The translations under genes were made by a program, and so were the position numbers. A stretch of DNA of 64,000 bases, taken from positions 558,001 through 622,000 of the forward strand of contig NZ_BMSX01000003.1 in NCBI RefSeq assembly GCF_014649375.1. The letters are read 5' to 3'. The notes below the pieces were generated by a model that did not search any database, was not told the origin of the DNA, and saw nothing but the letters and a program-made list of their open reading frames with translations. Position 1 is the stretch's first letter. The number at the start of each line of letters is the position of its first letter. Shown in pieces: positions 29,787 through 36,672 of this stretch. This DNA comes from Streptomyces aurantiogriseus (lineage in GTDB: Bacteria; Actinomycetota; Actinomycetes; Streptomycetales; Streptomycetaceae).

Positions 29787-31916
29787 TCAGACCAGATGGA
29801 GAGCGCGCCGGAGGAAGTCCACCTGAAGCAGCAGCAGGTTCTCGGCGACCTGCTCCTGCGGGGTCATGTGGGTGACGCCGGACAGGGGCAGGACCTCGTG
29901 CGGGCGGCCGGCGGCCAGCAGGGCGGAGGACAGGCGCAGGGCGTGGGCGACGACCACGTTGTCGTCGGCCAGGCCGTGCACGATCATCAGCGGACGGTGC
30001 GGCTCGGCGGGGGAGGAGAGCCCCTCGTCCGTGACGAGCGAGCTCCTTGCGTACGTCTCCGCAGCCGTCGTCGGGTCGCCGAGGTACCGCTCGGTGTAGT
30101 GGGTGTCGTAGAGCCGCCAGTCCGTGACCGGGGCGCCCGCGATGGCCGCGTGGAAGACGTCCGGGCGGCGCAGCACCGCCAGGGCCGCCAGATAGCCGCC
30201 GAAGGACCAGCCGCGGATCGCCACCCGGGTCAGATCCAGGGGATGTGTCTTCGCCAAATCCTGCAGCGCCTCGATCTGGTCGTCGAGGGTGACGGTGAGG
30301 TCCTGGTGGATCGCCTTCTCCCAGCCGGGGGAGCGGCCCGGCGTGCCCCGGCCGTCGGCCACGACCACCGCGAAGCCCTGGTCGGCGAACCACTGCGAGG
30401 TCAGATGCGCGTTGTGCGCGGCGAGGACGCGCGGTCCGTGCGGCCCGCCGTAGGGGTCGAGGAGTACGGGGAGGGGAGTGGGGTGCGAGGTGTCACCGGG
30501 GTAGTCCGTAGGCATAAGCACGGCGCACGGGATCCGCCGTGCGCCCCCCTCGATGAGCTTCACGCGGGGGGACAGACCAGGATCTTCCGCATACGACCGG
30601 ACAGTCGCCACCGGCTTCCCCTCCCGCAGCACCCGTACCTGGCTCCCCGGCCGGTCCGGCACCGCCGACACCAGCACGGTCACGTTCCCGGAGCGCACCG
30701 CCGAGTGGACCCCGGGTTCCCCGGAAAGGCGCTCGACGCCGAGCTCGTTGACGCGGTAGACATGCACCTCGCCGGTCTCGGGGTGCTCGGTGTCCTCTCC
30801 GGCCGAGGCGGAGACCAGCACGTCGTCGGCCGTGACGTCCAGCACCGCCCGCACATGCAACTGCGCTCCGGTCAGCGGCCGTTCGCCCACCGCGAGGACC
30901 CGCGCACCCCCCTCGTCGGCGATCCGGACGAGCTGTCCCGACGGGCTCCAGCACGGCACCCCAGGGAAAAGATCCAGCCAAATCCGATCTTCGTCGGCGT
31001 GCACCATCCGGGTGGCCCCCGAGTCGGTGTCCACCGCCAGGAACAGCTGACTCCGCTGGTCGCGCGCTTGTACGAGCAGCAGCGGCGCACCCGCCGCTGA
31101 CCAGTGCACTCGCGCCAGATACGGATAGCGCGCCCGGTCCCAGACGACCTCCGTGCGCGCGCCGTCGAGGCCGATCAGGAACAGCCGGACGTCCGCGTTG
31201 GCCGTCCCGGCCACCGGATACCGGACGTGTTGTGGGTCACGTTTCGGCTGGGCCGGATCCGAGATCCACCACTGCTCCACCGGCGTGTCGTCCACCCGCG
31301 CCACGAGCAGCCGGTCGGACTCCGGAGCCCACCAGAACCCCCGCGAACGCCCCATCTCCTCAGCCGCGATGAACTCGGCCAATCCGTAGGAAACCGACTC
31401 CGACTCCGGTTCGGCGAGTGCCAGATCGCCCTCCCCCTCGGCGCCCACGACCCGCAGGGCGCCCTGCGCGACGTACGCGACGAGCCGTCCGTCGGGCGAG
31501 GGGCGGGGGTCGATCACCGGTCCGGCGACGGGGAGCTCGCGTGCCGTGCCGGCCCGCAGCTCCGCCGTGAAAAGCCGCCCTGACAAGGCGAAAGCCGCCA
31601 ACTCGACGGCCTCGTCGGTGGCGTAGCCGACGATCCCCGCACCGCCCTCGCGGCTGCGTTCGCGGCGCGCCCGCTCCTCGGGCGAGAGGTCCTCCGCGGC
31701 GTCGCCCAGGAGCGCGCGGGGGTCCGCAGCCACGCGCTCTTGACCGCCCGCCGGATCGAGCACCCACAGCGCGCCCGCGCGGTCCGTGCCGGAGTGCGAG
31801 CGCAGGAACACGACACGGGAGCCATCGGGGGCCACCGTGAACGAACGCGGCGCGCCGAGCGTGAAACGCTGGGTGCGGGCGTGCCGCCGGGGGAAGGAGT
31901 CGGACTCGGTCGTCAT
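29787..31916 (-). CDS. Dipeptidyl-peptidase IV-like prolyl oligopeptidase (S9 family)
   Basis: This 709-residue cytoplasmic serine peptidase has an N-terminal beta-propeller (DPPIV_N-like) and a C-terminal alpha/beta hydrolase. The nucleophile Ser is in GWSFGGY (about 568-574), the acid in LADDN (about 649-653), and the His in GVTHM (about 682). The propeller's SYGLAEFIAAEEMGR segment matches the Glu-Glu pair that anchors the substrate amino terminus in dipeptidyl peptidases. No signal peptide is seen. Being next to two peptide importers, it may degrade imported peptides (inference). The ATG at 31916 begins MTTESDSF; an upstream in-frame start extends to 31994 without support. Confidence 0.92.
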   Translation of the reverse strand: MTTESDSFPRRHARTQRFTLGAPRSFTVAPDGSRVVFLRSHSGTDRAGALWVLDPAGGQERVAADPRALLGDAAEDLSPEERARRERSREGGAGIVGYATDEAVELAAFALSGRLFTAELRAGTARELPVAGPVIDPRPSPDGRLVAYVAQGALRVVGAEGEGDLALAEPESESVSYGLAEFIAAEEMGRSRGFWWAPESDRLLVARVDDTPVEQWWISDPAQPKRDPQHVRYPVAGTANADVRLFLIGLDGARTEVVWDRARYPYLARVHWSAAGAPLLLVQARDQRSQLFLAVDTDSGATRMVHADEDRIWLDLFPGVPCWSPSGQLVRIADEGGARVLAVGERPLTGAQLHVRAVLDVTADDVLVSASAGEDTEHPETGEVHVYRVNELGVERLSGEPGVHSAVRSGNVTVLVSAVPDRPGSQVRVLREGKPVATVRSYAEDPGLSPRVKLIEGGARRIPCAVLMPTDYPGDTSHPTPLPVLLDPYGGPHGPRVLAAHNAHLTSQWFADQGFAVVVADGRGTPGRSPGWEKAIHQDLTVTLDDQIEALQDLAKTHPLDLTRVAIRGWSFGGYLAALAVLRRPDVFHAAIAGAPVTDWRLYDTHYTERYLGDPTTAAETYARSSLVTDEGLSSPAEPHRPLMIVHGLADDNVVVAHALRLSSALLAAGRPHEVLPLSGVTHMTPQEQVAENLLLLQVDFLRRALHLV

Positions 31917-32093
31917 GCCCTGACCATATTGGCCATGCGCCCCCTTGTGCGGCTGTGCGCCACTCGATGCGCACGCACTCATAGTTATGATCACTAGCGC
32001 TGTGTGGGTATGAACCTGCTGGCAGTTGTATGGATTTACAAGTTCCCTCGCTCTGTTTCCCCCACGTACCCGGGTTCTTGGAGGTGAGCCGCC

Positions 32094-32288
32094 GTGGCAC
32101 TCTCGATTTCGGCGGTGGTGCTGCTGGCGATCATCGTCTTCTTGCTGATCAAGAAGTCAGGACTGAAGGGTGGTCACGCGGTTGTCTGCATCCTGCTCGG
32201 CTTCTACCTCGCCTCCTCGACGGTCGCGCCCACGATCAGCGATCTGACGACGAGCGTGGCGAGCATGATCGGCAGCATCAAGTTCTGA
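32094..32288 (+). CDS. 64-residue membrane protein
   Basis: This protein has two membrane helices (about 4-20 and 28-48) separated by a short basic turn (KKSGLKGGH), and a short polar tail. The GTG start has a near-perfect ribosome site GGAGGTGA at 32080-32087. I do not recognise a named family; similar tiny proteins occur on Streptomyces chromosomes and conjugative elements. A promoter-like TATGAT lies near 31985. A clean hairpin follows, so it appears to be a monocistronic gene. Confidence 0.75.
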   Translation: MALSISAVVLLAIIVFLLIKKSGLKGGHAVVCILLGFYLASSTVAPTISDLTTSVASMIGSIKF

Positions 32289-32303
32289 CGCGGGCCGAGG
32301 CTT

Positions 32304-32332
32304 GGGCTCCGGTGGGTGCGTGACCGGAGCCC
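32304..32332 (+). terminator. Terminator of the 64-residue membrane protein gene
   Basis: GGGCTCCGGT and ACCGGAGCCC form a perfect 10-bp stem with a 9-base loop, 16 bases after the stop. Confidence 0.75.
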
Positions 32333-32469
32333 GCCCTGCGCCGCCATGACTCGCGCCTTCCCCGCATCCGGGTCCGTAAGCCTGACGGGTCTGGAACGAG
32401 TGCGGGGCGGAAGCGGGGGCGCGTGAGATCGGCCGGCAGGCGCGGCTGTCGCCGTCCTGCGGCAGAATG

Positions 32470-32899
32470 GCGCTGTTCCAGGAGTAACCGCTCGTGTCCG
32501 GCTGTCGGTGCCTGCAGCGCTGTGTCTGGTCGCCGTCCTCAGCGGAGCCACGTCCCTGGCCGCGATCGCCCGCTTCGCAGCCGATACCGACTCCGACCTG
32601 CGAGGCCAGCTCGGACTGACCTCCGGCATCCCGAACGTCTCCACGCTGGGGCGACTCCCGGCGCGCCTGGACGGCGACGCCCTGGACGACGCTGTGGGTG
32701 CCTGGCTCGCCCGGTACGCCGCCGACCCGGTCGACGAACCCGGTGGCACGCTGGTCTCGGCCTGGCGGTCGACGGCAAGACCTTGCACGGATCCCGCACC
32801 GACGGCAGCGCAGTGCACCTGCTTGCCGCCGCGCCGCACGCCTACCAGACCGTGATCGCCCAGCGCCAGGTCGCCGCGGGGAGCACGAGATCCGCCTTA
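32470..32899 (+). pseudogene. ISAs1-family transposase remnant (N-terminal part, frameshifted)
   Basis: One frame encodes the N-terminal transposase region (LSGATSLAAIARFAADTD, LGRLPARLDGDALDDAVG). The continuing core is in another frame (LAVDGKTLHGSRTDGS, then HAYQTVIAQRQVAA). The shift lies near 32745-32760. The typical following SNEIPAF region is recognisable but has small deletions, and the rest of the DDE domain is absent. It is a dead IS fragment. Confidence 0.8.
32606..32770 (+). repeat. 165-bp inverted repeat, left copy
   Basis: This segment of the ISAs1 remnant recurs in inverse orientation at 34440-34604. By eye, only two bases differ. Homology stops abruptly at both ends. Confidence 0.85.
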
Positions 32900-32982
32900 G
32901 TGCCTGTTTCTCATCTGGGAGGTCGTCGGCAGTTGATCGTCAACGTTAGGGTTGCTTCCTGGATCAAGCGCCTGGGGGGCGG

Positions 32983-34017
32983 ATGAGGCGGGGGCGTTTA
33001 CTGTGCATGTCGGCCTGTGCTGGGCTGGTTGCGGTCGTCGCCGCAACGACGGGCTGCACGAGCCGTTCGCAGGAGTCATCCAGCGACGACATGGCGCCGG
33101 AAGCGCGGACGTATTTGTCGAAGGCGCTGAGCATCATGGAAGAGCACTCTCTTCTCCGGCATCAGGTCGACTGGGCGGACGTGCGGAGCAAGGCGTTCAC
33201 GCAGGCACAGGGTGCGCGGAAGCCGGCCGACACTTACGGGGCGATCGGCTCCGCATTGCAGACTCTGGGCGACGGCCACAGCGCCTTCTGGGAGCCGGAG
33301 CAGGCAAAGGAGAACCTGGGATCCTCCGCGGCCTCTCTCGATGGCCTGCAGGGCCGTTCACTGAAAAACGGTATCGGCTACATCTCTCTCCCCGGAGTGC
33401 AGGGATCTCAAAAGGCGTACGACGAGTACGTACGGCAGGGCCGAGATGCCGTGGCGAAGGCGGACCAGGCGGGATCCTGCGGCTGGGTGGTGGATCTGCG
33501 TTCGGATACGGGCGGCAACATGTGGCCGATGCTGGCTGTCGTGGGGCCCATCCTGGGCGATGGCAAGGTCGGTATGTTCGTGGATGCCGACGGCAAAAAG
33601 TCCGTCTGGTCGATCAAGCACGGTGCCCCGTACGAGGACGGGAAGCTGGTCGGCTGGGACGAAGGCCAGCCGGTGACCAAGAGCATGCCACCGGTCGCGG
33701 TATTGACCGGCAAGCGGACAGCCAGTGCGGGTGAAGCGGTCGTGGTGGCCTTCCGGGGGCGTCCGGACACCCGATTCTTCGGCGAGTGGACCTATGGCGT
33801 GCCCACGGGGAACGAGGGATACCGCCTGTCTGACGGAGCCATGCTGATCTTGACGGAACTCAAGGACGCGGACCGTACGGGCCGTACCTACGATGCAGCG
33901 ATCCCACCGGATGAAGAGATCGTCAAGGACCCGCGCCCAGTGGCACGCGGTCGGGACGAAGTTCTGGAAGCAGCCCGGAGTTGGCTACTTGAGCAGAACG
34001 CCTGCCGACAACCGTGA
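32983..34017 (+). CDS. S41-family peptidase-like lipoprotein with a TTA codon
   Basis: This 344-residue protein has an N-terminal signal and lipobox ending ATTGC (about Cys24). The tail-specific-protease core is recognisable: LGDGHSAF, GIGYISLP, VVDLRSDTGGN, then TASAGEAVVVAF, which holds the expected nucleophile Ser. An oxyanion-type loop FFGEWTYGVPTG follows. No PDZ domain is evident. Codon 6 is TTA (32998-33000), which in Streptomyces makes translation depend on the bldA tRNA. It lies between inverted transposase fragments, indicating acquisition or rearrangement. GGGGGG precedes the ATG. Confidence 0.8.
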   Translation: MRRGRLLCMSACAGLVAVVAATTGCTSRSQESSSDDMAPEARTYLSKALSIMEEHSLLRHQVDWADVRSKAFTQAQGARKPADTYGAIGSALQTLGDGHSAFWEPEQAKENLGSSAASLDGLQGRSLKNGIGYISLPGVQGSQKAYDEYVRQGRDAVAKADQAGSCGWVVDLRSDTGGNMWPMLAVVGPILGDGKVGMFVDADGKKSVWSIKHGAPYEDGKLVGWDEGQPVTKSMPPVAVLTGKRTASAGEAVVVAFRGRPDTRFFGEWTYGVPTGNEGYRLSDGAMLILTELKDADRTGRTYDAAIPPDEEIVKDPRPVARGRDEVLEAARSWLLEQNACRQP

Positions 34018-34081
34018 ACTGCTCAGCCACTCACTGGCGCTGTCTGAACCGGCTGGTTGGGTGCGGCGGTCCGGAGACTGA

Positions 34082-34400
34082 TCAAGCGGCTTCTGGCATC
34101 ACGTAGCCATGGTCGACGTCGCGGCGTTCGGCTGGACCAGTCTTGCTGCGGGTGGGCCGCCGGGTCATGAGTGTGATCGCTGCCCAGGTGATGAGCGACT
34201 CGCTCATTTCGGGCAGGCGTTCGTGGTCGCGGCAGTGCCGGCGGGCCCGCATGATCCACGACCATGAACGCGACCACCCATCTGCGGGGCAGGACGACGA
34301 AGCCCTTGGCGTCGGGCGGGCGGCGGACGGTCTTGATGGTGATGTCGAGGTACTTCTTGGCCCAGGTGATCAGCTTGCCGCCGTAGGCGGGTCTGTCTGA
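34082..34400 (-). pseudogene. IS5-family transposase C-terminal remnant
   Basis: Read on the minus strand, one frame gives YGGKLITWAKKYLDITI and then DAKGFVVLPRRWVV. A two-base deletion near 34275 moves the rest to another frame: RSWSWIMRARRHCRDHERL, then MSESLITWAAITLMTRR, ending at TGA (34082-34084). These are the conserved last 110 residues of IS5-type DDE transposases. The N-terminal two thirds are missing. Confidence 0.75.
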
Positions 34401-34439
34401 ACTGCTCCGGGTCTGATGGAGGCTCGATTCCCTGAGAGG

Positions 34440-34604
34440 GACCGCCAGGCCGAGACCAGCGTGCCACCGGGTTCGTCGACCGGGTCGGCGGCGTACCGGG
34501 CGAGCCAGGCACCCACGGCGTCGTCCAGGGCGTCGCTGTCCAGGCGCGCCGGGAGTCGCCCCAGCGTGGAGACGTTCGGGATGCCGGAGGTCAGTCCGAG
34601 CTGG
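34440..34604 (-). repeat. 165-bp inverted repeat, right copy (ISAs1 remnant)
   Basis: The minus strand encodes the same transposase segment as the left copy (LGLTSGIPNVSTLGRLPARL). It is directly fused to the IS5 remnant on one side and to an unrelated coding end on the other. Confidence 0.85.
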
Positions 34605-34611
34605 TCACCAG

Positions 34612-34773
34612 CGACTTGCGGAACGCGGATCGGCAGAGGCAACGCGGGTCGCAGCGCTTGAGCTGGACGAGTCCAAGATCTTCGTGAAGCTGCGCCAAGT
34701 GGTGCGCTCCGTCATCGCGAACTCCCCGGACGCGGAAGAGAGCGATCAGTCGGTCCGCTTGCTGGTTGAGTAA
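34612..34773 (+). pseudogene. Truncated 3' end of an unidentified gene
   Basis: One forward frame reads AERGSAEATRVAALELDES..., continues IFVKLRQVVRSVIANSPDAEE, and ends RLLVE at TAA (34771-34773). It has coding-like composition but no start, because the ISAs1 fragment lies directly upstream. It looks like the last 50-odd residues of a gene cut by rearrangement. No family is recognised. Confidence 0.4.
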
Positions 34774-34794
34774 CAAACGGACCAGAGATCGTGA

Positions 34795-35004
34795 TCAGTC
34801 CTCGGACGCGAACGACACGAAGTTGGTCCAGGCCTCCGGCGAAAGCTGGAGGCGGGGGCCGGCGGTGTGCTTGGAGTCTCGGACGTGGATGGTGTCGGGG
34901 GTGTTGGCGACCTCGACGCAGTCGTTCGGGTTGCTGGTGTCGCTGTAGCTGCTCTTGAACCACACCAGTTCGGAAGCGCCTTCGGTAGAGGCCTTGCGGA
35001 TCAT
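34795..35004 (-). CDS. DUF397 protein
   Basis: This 69-residue protein has the DUF397 pattern: WFKSSYSD, CVEVA, HVRDSKH, GPRLQLSPEAWTNFV. In Streptomyces these small proteins are encoded beside XRE-DUF5753 regulators and are thought to work with them as antagonists or partners. It overlaps the regulator gene by 4 bases (ATGA), so the two are translationally coupled. Confidence 0.9.
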   Translation of the reverse strand: MIRKASTEGASELVWFKSSYSDTSNPNDCVEVANTPDTIHVRDSKHTAGPRLQLSPEAWTNFVSFASED

Positions 35005-35879
35005 GCTTCTCCCAGCAGTTGCTCGATGAAGGCCTGTGACTCCCGTGCGGTCAGAGCCTCGGCCCGGATGATGCCATAGCGCAGTTCGAGGATTCGTAGC
35101 TGCCTCGGGTCGTGGACGGGGCGGCCGTTGAACTCGTCGTCCATGCGCCCAACCGCCGTGCCGTCACCGAACTTCAGCACCTGGATCCGTCCTCCCGTAC
35201 CAGGGTGGTCCCAGCGGTCCATCGGCATCACCTGAATTTCGACGTTCCGCAACTGGGCCATTTCAAGGAGGTGTTCAAGCTGCTTTCGGTGCACCATCTT
35301 GCCCCCAACCGGGCGCCGCAGCGTCGTCTCTTCCAGGACGAAGCTGAGCTCAGGGGCCGGCGAGCGCTCGTAGATCGCCTTCCTGGCCATGCGCGCGGCC
35401 AACGCTTTCTCCAACTGATCCTCCGGGGCCGTGGGGCGCCGTGTCATCAGCAATGCTTTTGCGAACTCCTGTGTCTGAAGGAGGCCATGCAGGGCGTGGC
35501 TGCCATATGAGAGCAGCTCGACTGCCTTTGCCTCCAAGTCCGCCAGGTCTCGCACCTTCTTCGGATACCGGACCTTCTCCACGTCCTCCTTCATTGCCGA
35601 GAGCAACCCACCCGCCCCCAACACCTCGTCCGCCCTGTCCAGGAACTCTGGCCGGGGGATCCGCTTCCCGCTCTCCAGTTTGTAGACCATGTCCTCGCCG
35701 TAGCCGACGGCCTCGCCGAACTTGCTCGCCCGCATCCCCACCGCTTCCCGGCGCAGCTTCAGCTGCCGCCCGACCGTGGCGACGATCGCGAGCCCCCACT
35801 CGTCGTCCGGGTCCACCTCCCAACCCGGCTCGTTCCCCTCGCCCTTGAGCAGCACCGCCTCGCCGTCCATCTGCGTCAT
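35001..35879 (-). CDS. XRE-family HTH regulator with DUF5753 domain
   Basis: This 292-residue DNA-binding protein has a lambda-repressor-type HTH at about 33-90 (LRREAVGMRASKFGEAVGY, VYKLESGKR). A DUF5753 domain occupies the C-terminal two thirds (HALHGLLQTQEFAKALL, ETTLRRPVGG, VEIQVMPMDRWDHPGTGG). It forms the standard Streptomyces trio with the downstream DUF397 gene and the divergent RsbW-like ATPase. It probably regulates itself and the divergent gene through the repeats in the shared intergenic region. Confidence 0.92.
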   Translation of the reverse strand: MTQMDGEAVLLKGEGNEPGWEVDPDDEWGLAIVATVGRQLKLRREAVGMRASKFGEAVGYGEDMVYKLESGKRIPRPEFLDRADEVLGAGGLLSAMKEDVEKVRYPKKVRDLADLEAKAVELLSYGSHALHGLLQTQEFAKALLMTRRPTAPEDQLEKALAARMARKAIYERSPAPELSFVLEETTLRRPVGGKMVHRKQLEHLLEMAQLRNVEIQVMPMDRWDHPGTGGRIQVLKFGDGTAVGRMDDEFNGRPVHDPRQLRILELRYGIIRAEALTARESQAFIEQLLGEA

Positions 35880-36031
35880 GCTGGACCCCTCCGTCGTACG
35901 AACGTGCCGCGACGCTTACCAGTACGGCGGCTCCGGACAGTTTGTACGCGTCCGGACAACACCCGGACAGTCACCGTACGCAACCGCGTCGTCACTTTTC
36001 ACGGTAAGCGTTGCTCGCCACTCTGGGTGAC
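35880..36031. promoter_or_regulatory. Divergent promoter region with repeated CCGGACA motifs
   Basis: CCGGACA occurs at 35933, 35952 and 35963, the middle one within the palindrome GTCCGGAC. A separate 9-bp inverted repeat, ACGCTTACC (35912-35920) and GGTAAGCGT (36003-36011), brackets the region symmetrically. These are natural candidates for binding by the XRE regulator. Confidence 0.45.
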
Positions 36032-36448
36032 GTGATCCACGAAACCGCTGCCCCCGAGGCCCAATCCGACCGTCTCATCCGGAACTTCAGCGTGCGCCTG
36101 TCTCCCACGCCTCGCGGGGCACGCCTCAGCCGTCTTCTCGCGGCCGAGCAACTGCACTCCTGGGACATTCCCTTGGACCCGGCACGTCAGATCGTCGCCG
36201 AACTCGCGGCGAACGCCACCGTCCACGGTCGTGTCCCTGGCCGTGACTTCCGCCTCAACATGTACGTCCTCGCCAACACGCTGCGCATCGAAGTGACCGA
36301 CACCCATGGCGATCGACTGCCGAGTCTTCAGCACCCCGCTCTGGACGCCGAGTCCGGCCGTGGCCTCCTCCTCGTCGAGGCCCTGGCCGACCGCTGGGGC
36401 GTGACGTCCGAACCGCGCCCGCGAAAAGCGGTTTTTGGGCAGAACTGA
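36032..36448 (+). CDS. RsbW-like ATPase with frameshifted C-terminus
   Basis: This is a 138-residue GHKL ATPase (IVAELAANATVHGR; GRGLLLVEALADRWGV) encoded divergently from the XRE regulator. It should end with a KxVWAEL strand, but the reading frame gives KAVFGQN and stops. One frame over, WAELNL and about 25 further residues continue to TAA at 36511-36513. The break is at the run TTTTT (36432-36436). Either two bases were gained, or it is a sequencing or slippage effect. The GTG start is at 36032; a TTG at 36011 is less likely. Confidence 0.75.
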   Translation: MIHETAAPEAQSDRLIRNFSVRLSPTPRGARLSRLLAAEQLHSWDIPLDPARQIVAELAANATVHGRVPGRDFRLNMYVLANTLRIEVTDTHGDRLPSLQHPALDAESGRGLLLVEALADRWGVTSEPRPRKAVFGQN

Positions 36449-36672
36449 ACCTCGCACCAGAAGCCGACGCCCCGCCCTTCGGCGCGAGAGGTGCTCTGTC
36501 CCAACACACCTAACGGGCCCTGTATGGCCGAAACCCGTACACACCGTTGAACGCTCCTGCGAAGCCCCAGAAGATGGTCATGGACGGGTGACGCGATGCC
36601 GGTCCTTCAGGGCTGGTGGGACGGGGGTTGAGCGGTGACGGTGTGCGGCGGCGCGGTGGTGAGCGGTACTCG

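Noticed and set aside
36431..36513. Programmed -1 frameshift in the RsbW-like ATPase
   Set aside because: The slippery site is imperfect and no downstream stimulatory structure was identified; an indel or sequence error is simpler.
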